Below are positions 1-8,216 of a stretch of 64,000 nt of DNA, one piece after another. Origin of the DNA: Bog-473 sp963707835. Lineage in GTDB: Bacteria; Actinomycetota; Acidimicrobiia; Acidimicrobiales; RAAP-2. Under the pieces are notes generated by a model that did not search any database, had not been told where the DNA came from, and saw nothing but the letters and a program-made list of their open reading frames with translations. A program made the translations under genes and the position numbers. The stretch covers positions 1,364,001 to 1,428,000 of the forward strand of contig CAVPRI010000002.1 in assembly GCA_963707835.1 (NCBI GenBank), in the 5' to 3' direction. The first letter of the stretch is position 1. The number at the start of each line of letters is the position of its first letter.

Positions 1-133
1 TGTGGCCAACCACCCCAGCGACAAGCACGATCAGACCCAGTAGGCCGATCATGGTCTTCCCTGTCGCAACGATGGACGCGAAAAGGGATTTGAAGCCCAC
101 GATGACGACCCCCAGTCCGAGCGATAGCAGCAA
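1..133 (-). CDS. possible membrane protein, N-terminal part, runs off the left edge
   Basis: An open minus-strand frame begins at a TTG near 133, about 11 nt after an AAGGGG that could be a ribosome site, and leaves the window still open. The visible roughly 44 residues are strongly hydrophobic, with stretches such as LLLSLGLGVVIVGF and MIGLLGLIVLVAGVVGH, as expected for one or two membrane segments. I do not recognise a family. The stretch is less GC-rich than the rest of the window, so this may be a chance frame. The flanking 134-214 holds nothing I can identify. Confidence 0.25.
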   Translation of the reverse strand, partial: MLLSLGLGVVIVGFKSLFASIVATGKTMIGLLGLIVLVAGVVGH

Positions 134-214
134 CCAGGGTAGCGCCCCTTATACAGAGAAGGGATACTTGCCAGCTAACTGCATAGATGCTACGGACTTC
201 AGAATCCGGGCCGG

Positions 215-553
215 TCAGCGCTTGCGGCGCCACCAGCGGTTCGACGAGCGCTCCCGGCGGGCGTCGTCGGCCCTGACCTCCTCGAGCACCGTGGGTGCCA
301 CCTCGTTGACGATCTCCGCGGCCGAATCGAGCAGCTCCGCCACGTCGGCGCCACCCGCCCCGGGCTCCTCCTCGATAGCCGGCTCCACCAGGCTCCCGTG
401 GACCCAGCCCACATCGGCCATGCGCGGCTTGTAGGACGGGCAGTTCTCGGGGCACCGCCAAGGGGCCTCAGGCGCCAGGTCGAGCACGCAGAAGCGGGCA
501 ACCTCTCCGGAGTCGTAGGTCCGGCTCTGGAAGTGAACGCACTCCTCACGCAT
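215..553 (-). CDS. four-cysteine protein of unknown function downstream of sufB
   Basis: A 112-residue protein whose first 45 residues carry Cys5, Cys22, Cys34 and Cys38 in the arrangement CVHF ... RFCVLD ... WRCPENCPSY, followed by an acidic, probably flexible tail and a basic end (SSNRWWRRKR). The four cysteines could bind zinc or an iron-sulfur cluster; that is inference from spacing only. It lies 43 nt after the sufB stop on the same strand and is probably cotranscribed, which suggests a role in Fe-S assembly or a client of it. An ATG at 553 is preferred; a GTG two codons upstream (559) is also possible. No family name is assigned. Confidence 0.65.
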   Translation of the reverse strand: MREECVHFQSRTYDSGEVARFCVLDLAPEAPWRCPENCPSYKPRMADVGWVHGSLVEPAIEEEPGAGGADVAELLDSAAEIVNEVAPTVLEEVRADDARRERSSNRWWRRKR

Positions 554-596
554 GGGCACGGCTCTTATGGTGCCACGCTGCGGAGGACCGGCCGAC

Positions 597-1997
597 TCAG
601 CCGACCGAGCCTTCCATCTGCAGCTCGATGAGACGACTCCACTCCACGGCGTACTCCATGGGCAGCGTGCGGGTGACGGGCTCGATGAACCCGTTCACGA
701 TCATGCTCATGGCCTGCCCCTCGGACAGCCCACGGCTCATCAGATAGAACAGCTGGTCGTCACCGACCTTCGAAACAGTGGCCTCGTGGCCGATGCGCGC
801 GTTGCGCTCCCCCACCTCCATGTACGGCTTGGTCTCTGAGGTCGACAGGTCGTCGAGCAGCAGCGCATCGCAACGGACGAACGACTTGGCACCACGAGCC
901 TCGGCGTCCACGTGCACCTTGCCGCGGTAGGTGGTGATGCCGCCGTCCTTCGAGATGGACTTCGAGACGATCGTCGAGGTCGTCTCCGGGGCGACGTGGA
1001 ACATCTTCGCACCGGCATCCTGGTGCTGGCCGGCGCCGGCGTAGGCCACCGAGAGCACCTCCCCGCTGGCCTTGGGCCCCATGAGGTACACCGAGGGGTA
1101 CTTCATGGTCAATCGTGAGCCGATGTTGCCGTCGATCCACTCCACGTGGGCCTCGGCCTCGGCGCGGGCCCGCTTGGTCACCAGGTTGTAGACGTTGGTC
1201 GACCAGTTCTGGATCGTCGTGTAGGTGATGCGTGACCCGCCCAGCGCGACCAGCTCAACCACGGCCGAGTGCAACGAGTCGGTCGAGTACACGGGAGCGG
1301 AGCAACCCTCGATGTAGTGCACCTGCGAGCCCTCGTCGGCAATGATCAGCGTCCGCTCGAATTGGCCCATGTTCTCGGCGTTGATACGGAAGTAGGCCTG
1401 CAGCGGCATATCCACCTTGACGCCGGGCGGCACGTAGATGAACGAGCCTCCCGACCACACGGATGAGTTGAGTGCGGCGAACTTGTTGTCGTTCGGCGGG
1501 ATGATCTTGCCGAACCACTTGCGCACGATCTCGGGATACTCCCTGACCGCGGTGTCCATGTCGCAGAAGAGGACGCCCTGCGCCTCGAGGTCCTCCCGGT
1601 TGCGGTGGAACACGACCTCGCTCTCGTACTGCGCCGTCACGCCGGCCAGGTACTTGCGCTCGGCCTCGGGGATCCCCAACTTCTCGTAGGTGTTCTTGAT
1701 GGCGTCGGGCAGGTCCGACCACTCGCTCACCTGCCCGCCGGTGGGCTTGATGTAGTAATAGATGTCGTCGAAGTCGAGCTGGGGCATGTGGGTGGCGAAC
1801 CACGGCAGCATGGGCTTGCGCTCGAAGTGCTTCAGGGAACGCAGGCGGAAGTCCCGCATCCAGTCGGGCTCCCCCTTCATCTCCGACATCTCGCGCACGA
1901 TCGACTCGTTCAGCCCCTTCTTGGGCTTGAAGACGTAGTCCTCGGCGTCGCTCCAACCGAGCTGGTAGCGACCCAGGTCGAGATCCGTGGTTGCCAT
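597..1997 (-). CDS. sufB: Fe-S cluster assembly scaffold protein SufB
   Basis: A 466-residue protein that matches SufB over its whole length, beginning MATTDLDLGRYQLGWSD. SufB is the scaffold subunit of the cytosolic SufBCD complex, on which Fe-S clusters are built from sulfur delivered by SufS/SufU. Family landmarks are the SufBD core (SVWSGGSFIYVPPGVKVDMPLQ), the ARIGHEATVSKVGDDQLFYLMSRGLSE segment near the C-terminus, and Cys376 in RCDALLL, equivalent to the essential cysteine of E. coli SufB. sufC, sufD, sufS and sufU are not nearby, which is unusual because suf genes normally form one operon. Two palindromes lie 55-90 nt upstream of the start. Confidence 0.97.
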   Translation of the reverse strand: MATTDLDLGRYQLGWSDAEDYVFKPKKGLNESIVREMSEMKGEPDWMRDFRLRSLKHFERKPMLPWFATHMPQLDFDDIYYYIKPTGGQVSEWSDLPDAIKNTYEKLGIPEAERKYLAGVTAQYESEVVFHRNREDLEAQGVLFCDMDTAVREYPEIVRKWFGKIIPPNDNKFAALNSSVWSGGSFIYVPPGVKVDMPLQAYFRINAENMGQFERTLIIADEGSQVHYIEGCSAPVYSTDSLHSAVVELVALGGSRITYTTIQNWSTNVYNLVTKRARAEAEAHVEWIDGNIGSRLTMKYPSVYLMGPKASGEVLSVAYAGAGQHQDAGAKMFHVAPETTSTIVSKSISKDGGITTYRGKVHVDAEARGAKSFVRCDALLLDDLSTSETKPYMEVGERNARIGHEATVSKVGDDQLFYLMSRGLSEGQAMSMIVNGFIEPVTRTLPMEYAVEWSRLIELQMEGSVG

Positions 1998-2052
1998 GTG
2001 CTCCTGGCTCCCTGGGGATGGCCCCTGAGTTGTCCCGGAACTGCTCCGGAGA

Positions 2053-2086
2053 GGGAATTTCCCCTATGGCGATAGTAACAACTATC
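2053..2086. promoter_or_regulatory. two inverted repeats upstream of sufB, candidate operator
   Basis: In the 147-nt divergent gap between sufB (minus) and the oligopeptidase (plus) lie GGGAATTTCCC (2053-2063, 5-bp arms around one base) and GATAGTAACAACTATC (2071-2086, 6-bp arms, 4-nt loop). They sit 8 nt apart in an otherwise non-repetitive, AT-richer patch. Suf genes are commonly controlled by Fe-S-sensing repressors of the Rrf2/IscR or SufR type that bind such dyads. Which regulator binds here, if any, cannot be told from the sequence. Confidence 0.4.
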
Positions 2087-2144
2087 CCCGCCTGCCGAAA
2101 CGCCGGCACGATGCGGCACCCGTGTCACGGGGGCTCCCGGCGTC

Positions 2145-4340
2145 ATGGCAGGCTCTGCCCCGATGTCCACGCCCCCCATCGCCCCCCGGCGTCCCCATGT
2201 CGTCTCGGCCCACGGGGACGACCGCCAAGACCCCTGGTTCTGGCTGCGCGACCACGAAGACCCCGAGGTCCTGGCGTACCTCGAGGCCGAGAACGCCCAC
2301 ACGGAGGCCGAGACGGCCGAGCTCGCCCCGCTCCGCGAGGCCCTCTTCGCCGAGATGAAGGGGCGGATCAAGGAGACCGACATGTCGGTTCCCGCCCGAC
2401 GCGGTCCCTGGTGGTACTACCCGCGCACCGAGGAGGGACGGTCCTACGCCATCCACTGCCGACGCCCAGCACACGGCCCCGCGGAGCTACCCCCGGCGGG
2501 CGAGCCCGGTGACGAGGAGCAGGTCCTGCTCGACGAGAACGTGCTGGCCGAAGGGGAGGAGTACTTCGCCGTGGGCTCGGCCGCCGTGAGTCACGACCAC
2601 CGGTGGCTGGCCTACTCCACCGACACCGAGGGGAACGAGAAGTACCGGCTCCGGTTCCGGCCGCTCGACGCCACCGCGCAACCGGCGGGCGCGAGCGAGA
2701 CGGTGCCCGACACCGGCTACGGGCTCGCCTGGTCGGCGGCCTCCGATGTCGTGTTCTACGTCCGCCTCGACGAGGCGCAGCGCCCTCACCAGCTGTGGCG
2801 CCACTCGCTCGGCACCGACCCGTCGGACGACGTGCTGGTATACGAGGAGCACGACCGTCGGTTCACCCTCGGCACCGGCACCACCCGCGACGCGGCCTAC
2901 GTCCTGGTCGGCCTGCACAGCACCAACACCACCGAGTGGCGCGCCATCCCGGCCACGGAACCCGCGGCCGAGGCCGTACCGCTGCTGACCCGGCGCGAAG
3001 GAATCGAGTACGCGCTCGACCACCTGACGCCGGCCGGCGGCGGACCGGGCTGGTTCGTCGTGCTCACCAACGACGAGGCGCAGGACTTCCGGGTCATCGC
3101 CGCTCGTGACGACCAGCTGGGGGTCCCGAACGCAGCGGGGATCGCCTGGCGCGAGGTCGTGCCGCACCGACCGGGGGTACGGATCGAGGACGTCGACGCC
3201 TTCGGCCGGGCGCTCGTCCTCAGCGAGCGGGCCGACGCCCAGACCCGGGTCCGGGTCGTGCCGCTCGGCACGACCGGGGACCCCGGGGACCCCTTCGGTT
3301 CGGAACCGTTGGGCTCGGCCTGGATCATCGAGTCCGCCGACACCCCCTCGGCCACGTGGACCGGCGCCAACCCCGAGCCCGATCCGTCCTCGCTGCGAAT
3401 CGGCCGCACATCGATGGTGACGCCCTCGAGCGTCTTGCAGGTCTCCCTCGACGAGCGGGAGGAGACGCTGCTCAAGCAGGAACCGGTGCTCGGGGGGTTC
3501 GAGCCGGACCGCTACACGACGTTCCGCCAGTGGGCCATGGCGCCGGACGGGACCGAGATCCCGATCTCGGTGGTGCATCGGCGCGACATCGTGCTCCCGG
3601 CGCCCTGTGTGCTCAACGGGTACGGCGCCTACGAGATCAGCATCGACCCGAGCTTCTCCCATCACCGGCTCTCCCTGCTCGACCGCGGCGTGGTCTTCGC
3701 CGTGGCCCACGTGCGGGGCGGTGGCGAGATGGGGCGCTCGTGGTACGAGGGCGGCCGCATGGAGCACAAGGCCAACACCTTCTCGGACTTCATCGCCGTG
3801 GCCCGCCACCTGGTGGCCGGCGGCGTGGCCCGGCCCGGCGCGCTGGCGGGACGCGGCGGATCCGCCGGCGGGCTCCTGATCGGCGCCGTGGCCAACCAGG
3901 CCCCCGAGGTGTTCCGCGCCCTGGTGGCCGAGGTGCCCTTCGTTGACTGCGTGACCACCATGCTCGACGACCAACTGCCCCTGACGGTCGGTGAATGGGA
4001 GGAGTGGGGGAACCCGGTCGACGACGAGGCGGCCTACCGGCGCATGCTCACCTACTCCCCCTACGACAACGTGACCGGCGAGAACCCCGACGGCACCGCA
4101 CGCACATACCCCGACCTCCTGGTGACCGCCGGCCTCAACGACCCGCGGGTGGGCTACTGGGAGCCGGCCAAGTGGGTGGCCAAGCTCCGGGCCGTCTCGC
4201 CTTCCAGCCGGGTGCTGCTGCGCACGGAGCTCGGTGCCGGCCACGGAGGGCCGTCGGGCCGCTATGAGGCCTGGCGGGAGGAAGCGCTCATCCTGGCGTT
4301 CCTCCTCGATCGCCTCGGTGCCAGCGGATCGACCGGCTAG
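2145..4340 (+). CDS. ptrB: S9 family prolyl oligopeptidase / oligopeptidase B
   Basis: A 731-residue serine peptidase of the prolyl oligopeptidase family, probably cytosolic, cleaving short peptides (after basic residues if it is a true oligopeptidase B). The N-terminal half is the beta-propeller, opening with the conserved DPWFWLRD. The C-terminal alpha/beta-hydrolase domain has nucleophile Ser573 in GRGGSAGG, Asp666 in LNDPRVGYWEPAKW and His700 in GAGHGGPSGR. An ATG at 2163 would remove six residues and is an alternative start. The stop codon overlaps that of the converging downstream gene within one CTAG at 4337-4340, leaving no room for an intergenic terminator. Confidence 0.93.
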   Translation: MAGSAPMSTPPIAPRRPHVVSAHGDDRQDPWFWLRDHEDPEVLAYLEAENAHTEAETAELAPLREALFAEMKGRIKETDMSVPARRGPWWYYPRTEEGRSYAIHCRRPAHGPAELPPAGEPGDEEQVLLDENVLAEGEEYFAVGSAAVSHDHRWLAYSTDTEGNEKYRLRFRPLDATAQPAGASETVPDTGYGLAWSAASDVVFYVRLDEAQRPHQLWRHSLGTDPSDDVLVYEEHDRRFTLGTGTTRDAAYVLVGLHSTNTTEWRAIPATEPAAEAVPLLTRREGIEYALDHLTPAGGGPGWFVVLTNDEAQDFRVIAARDDQLGVPNAAGIAWREVVPHRPGVRIEDVDAFGRALVLSERADAQTRVRVVPLGTTGDPGDPFGSEPLGSAWIIESADTPSATWTGANPEPDPSSLRIGRTSMVTPSSVLQVSLDEREETLLKQEPVLGGFEPDRYTTFRQWAMAPDGTEIPISVVHRRDIVLPAPCVLNGYGAYEISIDPSFSHHRLSLLDRGVVFAVAHVRGGGEMGRSWYEGGRMEHKANTFSDFIAVARHLVAGGVARPGALAGRGGSAGGLLIGAVANQAPEVFRALVAEVPFVDCVTTMLDDQLPLTVGEWEEWGNPVDDEAAYRRMLTYSPYDNVTGENPDGTARTYPDLLVTAGLNDPRVGYWEPAKWVAKLRAVSPSSRVLLRTELGAGHGGPSGRYEAWREEALILAFLLDRLGASGSTG

Positions 4341-5285
4341 CTGGTCGATCCCGGCTGGAAGCTCAAGGTCACGGGCGCCTGCACGCCGGCCGGCAGCACC
4401 ACCGGCGAACCGTCGACGGTCGCCGAGAACACCGTGGGGGCACCGGCCACCACGGTGACCGCACCGGTAGCCGTCACTACGTGTGATTGTCCGGGAGCGA
4501 GGGTGCCGGTGAACAGCACGGATCCGTTCGAGGTCTCGGTGGCGTCGACCCAGCACGCCCCGGTGGTGGCGGCCAGCGAGAGCGAGTAGCTGGCCCCGGC
4601 CACCTGGTAGGTGGCGGCGTGGGCCGAAGCCCCGATGGGCGCCGACACCGCCGGGGGTCTGCTCGACGATGTCGTCGTCGAGCGGTGACCGCCCACACCG
4701 GATCCGTGCCCGCGCGGTGTCGACGTGGACGGCGTGGGGGCAGTCGTGGCCGTGGTGGACTTGGTGACCGGGGAGGAGCTGCCGTGGCCCCGGTGCGACG
4801 GGCTCGAGGTGTGCAGGCCGGTCACGATCAGCACCACGACCAGTACCAGCACGACTGCCACGGCGGCCAGCGGCCCGGCCAGCCGGCGCGGCCGGTGGTC
4901 GATGGAGTGCATGGCCGGGTCCTCGGAACCGGTCATGAACGTGGGCGGCACATGGTCCGGCCCGGCGTCGTCGAAGGTGATGGGCTCGGTCGGATTCGGC
5001 ACCGGCGGCGGGGGGGGCGGTGGGACCACGGGACGGGCCGATTCGGTCAGGCGGACGGCCGACCGCTCCGTCACTCGGACCGCCGTGGCCGGGAAGGGTG
5101 TCTCCCCGGCGGCGTGTTCGCCGGCCGGCCCCACGGCATGCGTCTGTATCCCCTCGAGCGTGTGCAAGGAACGGTGATAGTGCTCCACCGAGTGCTCGTC
5201 GTCGTGCGAGCGCTTGCCGCGCCACCACGGCCGCGCTCACGACCACGAGGGCCACCGCGACACCGACCACCACACCGATGAGCAC
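4337..5285 (-). CDS. membrane protein with RodZ C-terminal-like (DUF4115) domain; frameshifted
   Basis: The continuous frame runs from a GTG at 5188 (283 residues), but homology-like logic points to a start at GTG 5285, preceded by an AGGAG. That upstream frame encodes a membrane segment (VVVGVAVALVVVSAAVVA). After a single +1 shift near 5211-5225 it joins RGKRSHDDEHSVEHYHRSLHTL, the usual juxtamembrane sequence of this actinobacterial protein type. The rest has a proline-rich linker, a second membrane helix (LAAVAVVLVLVVVLIVTGL), a Ser/Thr/Pro-rich stretch and a terminal beta domain resembling DUF4115. RodZ proteins link the cytoskeleton to the wall; this one lacks the helix-turn-helix. Function is unproven, and the shift may be a sequence error. 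Confidence 0.7.
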
Positions 5286-5346
5286 TGACTCCTATTCAAC
5301 CCGATGGCGCCATCGCCCGGAGGCGCGGTGAGCGACCGGCGTGGGC

Positions 5347-5892
5347 TCAGCGCGAGAGCCGGGGACGGAGCTCCTCGGGGATCTCGGTGCGGCGCGGATT
5401 GGCCTGGTCACGGGCGGAGAGCACCGGGGCACCCACACCCCAGTCGGCGCCGACCTCCGGATCGTCCCAGGCCAGTCCGAGCTCGTCCGAGGGGTCGTAG
5501 TAGTTGTCGACCAGATAGGTGAGGAGGAGATCGGTGTGGGCGGCGAACCCGTGTGCCACGCCCGGGGGAATGTAGATCCCCAGGTCGACGCCGCCGTCGA
5601 GCTCGATCACCTCGGTGGCACCGTCGGTGCTCGAGCCGACCCGTAGGTCGTGGAGCACGACCCGGGCCCGGCCACGCAGCGCGTACCAGTAGTCGGCCTG
5701 GTGGAGATGGAAGTGCAGGCCCACGAGCGCGCCGGCCTGCTTCTCGGAGCGGTTGCCCTGCACCATCTCGCGACCGCCGGGGAACCAGCTGCGCCGGTAG
5801 GTCTCCACGAACCGTCCACGCTCGTCTCCGTGGACGTCGGGATGCACCAGCACGACGTCGTCGATCGTGGTGGAGGGGGTCAGCTCGGGCAT
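5347..5892 (-). CDS. rfbC: dTDP-4-dehydrorhamnose 3,5-epimerase family protein (RmlC-like)
   Basis: A 181-residue cupin protein, close to the usual RmlC length. RmlC epimerises dTDP-4-keto-6-deoxyglucose at C3 and C5 during rhamnose synthesis for surface glycans. Seen are DERGRFVETYRRSWFP, the active-site His region GLHFHLHQADYW, PPGVAHGFAAHTDLLLTYLVDNYYDPSDE and a C-terminal LGLAWDDP. The family also contains 3-epimerases and 3,5-epimerases for other sugars. No other rhamnose gene lies nearby, so the exact substrate is open. The start at ATG 5892 is chosen because the open frame upstream is low-complexity Arg/Gly-rich sequence with no similarity. It is last in a minus-strand run starting at 9174. 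Confidence 0.85.
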   Translation of the reverse strand: MPELTPSTTIDDVVLVHPDVHGDERGRFVETYRRSWFPGGREMVQGNRSEKQAGALVGLHFHLHQADYWYALRGRARVVLHDLRVGSSTDGATEVIELDGGVDLGIYIPPGVAHGFAAHTDLLLTYLVDNYYDPSDELGLAWDDPEVGADWGVGAPVLSARDQANPRRTEIPEELRPRLSR

Positions 5893-5915
5893 CGGGCGAA
5901 CGGTAGCGCAGCGGC

Positions 5916-6392
5916 TCAGGGGGCGAACCGGCCGTAGCCCGAGCGGTAGAAGAGCAGCGGCTCCCCGTGACCGACCTGGGTGGCCACCACGTGCCCCGTG
6001 ACCAGCTCGTGGTCGCCCCCGTCGTAGATGGCACCGAGCCGGCACTCGACGACGGCCAGGGCGCCGAGGAGCACGGGGGAGCCGGTTACGCCCGGGACCC
6101 AGCTGACGCCGTCGAACTTGTCGCTCCCAGTGATCGCGAAGGCCCGGCCGAGGGCCTCCTGGCGCTCCTCGAGGATGTTGACGCAGAACGCACCGGCTCG
6201 GGCGATCCGCGGCCAGCTGGTCGAGGCGCGGGCCGGAGCCAAGATCACCATGGGTGGGTCGAGCGAGAGGGCGGCAAACGACTGGCAGGTGAAACCCACC
6301 GGGTCGCCCTCGTCGAGAGCGGAGACCACGGTGACCCCGGTGGCGAAGTGGCCGAGCACCTCACGGAACCGGGCCTGGTCGAGGCCCGCCAC
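5916..6392 (-). CDS. flavin reductase family protein
   Basis: A 158-residue flavin-reductase-like FMN-binding protein of about the normal family size. Landmarks are FATGVTVVSALDEGDPVGFTCQSF at the N-terminus, SLDPPMVILAP, FCVNIL, GSDKFDGVSW, and the final HVVATQVGHGEPLLFYRSGYGRF. Members reduce free FMN/FAD with NAD(P)H and often feed a monooxygenase. No oxygenase component lies beside it, so the partner is unknown. It sits 3 nt after the start-side gene (MBL hydrolase) and 23 nt before the RmlC-like gene, on the same strand, consistent with an operon. Confidence 0.9.
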   Translation of the reverse strand: MAGLDQARFREVLGHFATGVTVVSALDEGDPVGFTCQSFAALSLDPPMVILAPARASTSWPRIARAGAFCVNILEERQEALGRAFAITGSDKFDGVSWVPGVTGSPVLLGALAVVECRLGAIYDGGDHELVTGHVVATQVGHGEPLLFYRSGYGRFAP

Positions 6393-6395
6393 CGC

Positions 6396-7250
6396 CTACG
6401 CCTTGCCGAGGTCGACCGACTGGGACTCGTGGGCGGCGGACACCTCGTCGAGGTACTTCGCTTCGGGCAGCCGGCGGGCCGCGTTGAGGATGCGGTCGAG
6501 CTCGCGATCGGTGTGCGAAGGGTCGTGGTGCGAGAGCAGGACCCGCTTGGCACCGGTCTCGGCCGCCACGTGCACGGCGTAGGCGGCCGTCGAGTGCCCC
6601 CAGTCCGGCTTGGAGGCGAACTCCTCGTCGGTGTACTGGCTGTCGTGGATCAGCAGGTCCACCCCATGGCACAGCTCGAGCACCGATTCGGACACGCCTC
6701 GACGGTCCGGCGGGGCCTGATGGTCGGGGAGGTAGGCGATCGAGCGACCCTCGGCCTCCACCCGGAAGCCCAGGGTCATCCCGCTGTGGGGGATGGGACG
6801 GGCCATGACCTTGGCCGAGCCGATGGAGAAGTCTTCCGACCCGATGTCCACGGTGACGATGTCCCCGTTGAACTGGTCCATGTGGACCGGGAACACCGGC
6901 GGCTGGACGGCGGCGTGCAGCGCGTCGCGCAGGGTCCCGTCCACCTGGGCCGGCCCGTAGAGCGTGAGGCGCGCCCCAGGGTCGTGCAAGGGGCCGAAGA
7001 ACGGGATCCCCAAGATGTGGTCGAAGTGCAGATGGGTCAGCAGAGCCGTTGCCTGCAGCGGGGTGCCGACGGCACGCGCCTCTTTGTGCAGCACGTCGCC
7101 GAGCGCCCGCAGGCCCGTGCCCAGATCGAGGATGAGGGGGTCGTCGCCGTCGATGTCGACGACGAGGCACGACGTGTTGCCACCGAACCGGCGGTAGCGG
7201 TTTCCCGAGCACGGGCACGACCCCCGCACGCCGTAGAACGTGACGTTCAC
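6396..7250 (-). CDS. MBL-fold metal-dependent hydrolase
   Basis: A 284-residue metallo-beta-lactamase-fold protein of the family typified by MNVTFYGVRGSCP at the start, GGNTSCLVVD, the metal motif THLHFDHILG (HxHxDH), the metal His in PIPHSGMTLGF, the Asp in DLLIHDSQYTDEEF and HSTAAYAVHVAAETGAKRVLLSHHDP. This subgroup resembles ribonuclease Z-like and phosphodiesterase-like hydrolases and binds two metal ions; the substrate is unknown. The GTG at 7250 is chosen because it directly begins the conserved NVTFYG. It is followed after 3 nt by the flavin reductase gene. Confidence 0.9.
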   Translation of the reverse strand: MNVTFYGVRGSCPCSGNRYRRFGGNTSCLVVDIDGDDPLILDLGTGLRALGDVLHKEARAVGTPLQATALLTHLHFDHILGIPFFGPLHDPGARLTLYGPAQVDGTLRDALHAAVQPPVFPVHMDQFNGDIVTVDIGSEDFSIGSAKVMARPIPHSGMTLGFRVEAEGRSIAYLPDHQAPPDRRGVSESVLELCHGVDLLIHDSQYTDEEFASKPDWGHSTAAYAVHVAAETGAKRVLLSHHDPSHTDRELDRILNAARRLPEAKYLDEVSAAHESQSVDLGKA

Positions 7251-7296
7251 CGACCCGACGTTACCCCCACGGCCCGGGCCGCCTCGTCGGGTCGCC

Positions 7297-8187
7297 TCAG
7301 CGCAGCCGGAGGAGGTCGCCGGTCCGCCATTCGGCGAAGCCCTCGGCGACCAGTGCCGCGGCCACCCGTTCGGCCCGCGTCGGGTCACCGGGCCACCCGC
7401 AGGCGCCGGCCAACGACGACCGCTCCACGCCGCCCCGACGGAGCGCGTCGAGCAGCCGGCCCCGTCCCTGGCGGTCCGATCCGACGAACGGCGACTGCCG
7501 CCGAGCCCCGGGGCTCTGTCGCCAGGGATCCGTCTCGAACGGGCGGTGGCGTCGCCAAGCGCACAGGCGCACCAGCGGGCAGCGGTCGCAGGCCGGGTCA
7601 GCCGCCACGCACACGGTGGCCCCCAGATCGAACATCGCCTGGTTGAACTCCCACGAGTCGCCCGGCGGGACCACGGCATCGCCCAACCGGGTGGCCCGGC
7701 TCACCGAGAGGGGGGCGGCGGCCACGCTCCGGGCGAGCACCCGCACCACGTTGGTGTCGACCGCGGCCACGTCCTCGCCGAAGGCGAATGCCCGCACGGC
7801 GCGAGCCGTGTAGGGGCCGACCCCGGCCAGGGCGCGCAGCGAGACCTCGTCGCGGGGGACGGACCCGCCGTGCACCGCCACCATGGTCTCGGCAGCCCGG
7901 TGGAGGTTCAGGGCGCGCCGGTTGTAACCGAGGCCCGACCACAACCGGACCGCCGCACCGGGCCCCGCCGCCGCGCAGGCCTCCGGCGTGGGGAATGCGG
8001 CCAGGAACCGCTCGTAGTGGGGCACGACCCGATCGACCTGGGTCTGCTGGAGCATGACCTCGGACACAAGTATCCGCCACGGATCACGCGTGCGCCGCCA
8101 AGGCAGGTCGCGTCGGTGTAGCGCACCCCAGTCGAGGACCCGCCGGCGGAAGCGGCGGATCCGGTCGCCCGAGAGCGGCAGCCCCAC
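7297..8187 (-). CDS. mutY: A/G-specific adenine glycosylase MutY
   Basis: A 296-residue base-excision repair enzyme that removes adenine mispaired with 8-oxoguanine. The HhH-GPD fold is clear: LPWRRTRDPWRILVSEVMLQQTQVDRV (with the catalytic Glu), SGLGYNRRALNL, LRALAGVGPYTARAVRAFAFGEDVAAVDTNVVRV (hairpin plus catalytic Asp). The [4Fe-4S] loop is C-X6-C-X2-C-X5-C in CVAADPACDRCPLVRLC. The protein is short because, as in other actinobacterial MutY, the C-terminal NUDIX-like domain is much reduced. GTG 8187 is the first start outside the upstream MaoC gene; an earlier start inside that gene cannot be excluded. Confidence 0.92.
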   Translation of the reverse strand: MGLPLSGDRIRRFRRRVLDWGALHRRDLPWRRTRDPWRILVSEVMLQQTQVDRVVPHYERFLAAFPTPEACAAAGPGAAVRLWSGLGYNRRALNLHRAAETMVAVHGGSVPRDEVSLRALAGVGPYTARAVRAFAFGEDVAAVDTNVVRVLARSVAAAPLSVSRATRLGDAVVPPGDSWEFNQAMFDLGATVCVAADPACDRCPLVRLCAWRRHRPFETDPWRQSPGARRQSPFVGSDRQGRGRLLDALRRGGVERSSLAGACGWPGDPTRAERVAAALVAEGFAEWRTGDLLRLR

Positions 8188-8216
8188 CTCGGGCGGCGGG
8201 TGAATGGCCGACGACG

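Noticed and set aside
51..434. Plus-strand 127-codon frame at the left edge
   Set aside because: Antisense to the four-cysteine gene, rich in Ser/Thr/Ala/Pro with no structure; the minus-strand gene is better supported.
2487..5285. Long minus-strand open frame of 932 codons antisense to the oligopeptidase
   Set aside because: Low-complexity Arg/Gly/His/Val composition typical of an antisense shadow in GC-rich DNA; the plus-strand peptidase is unambiguous. Only the first 24 codons are meaningful, as the start of the frameshifted membrane protein.
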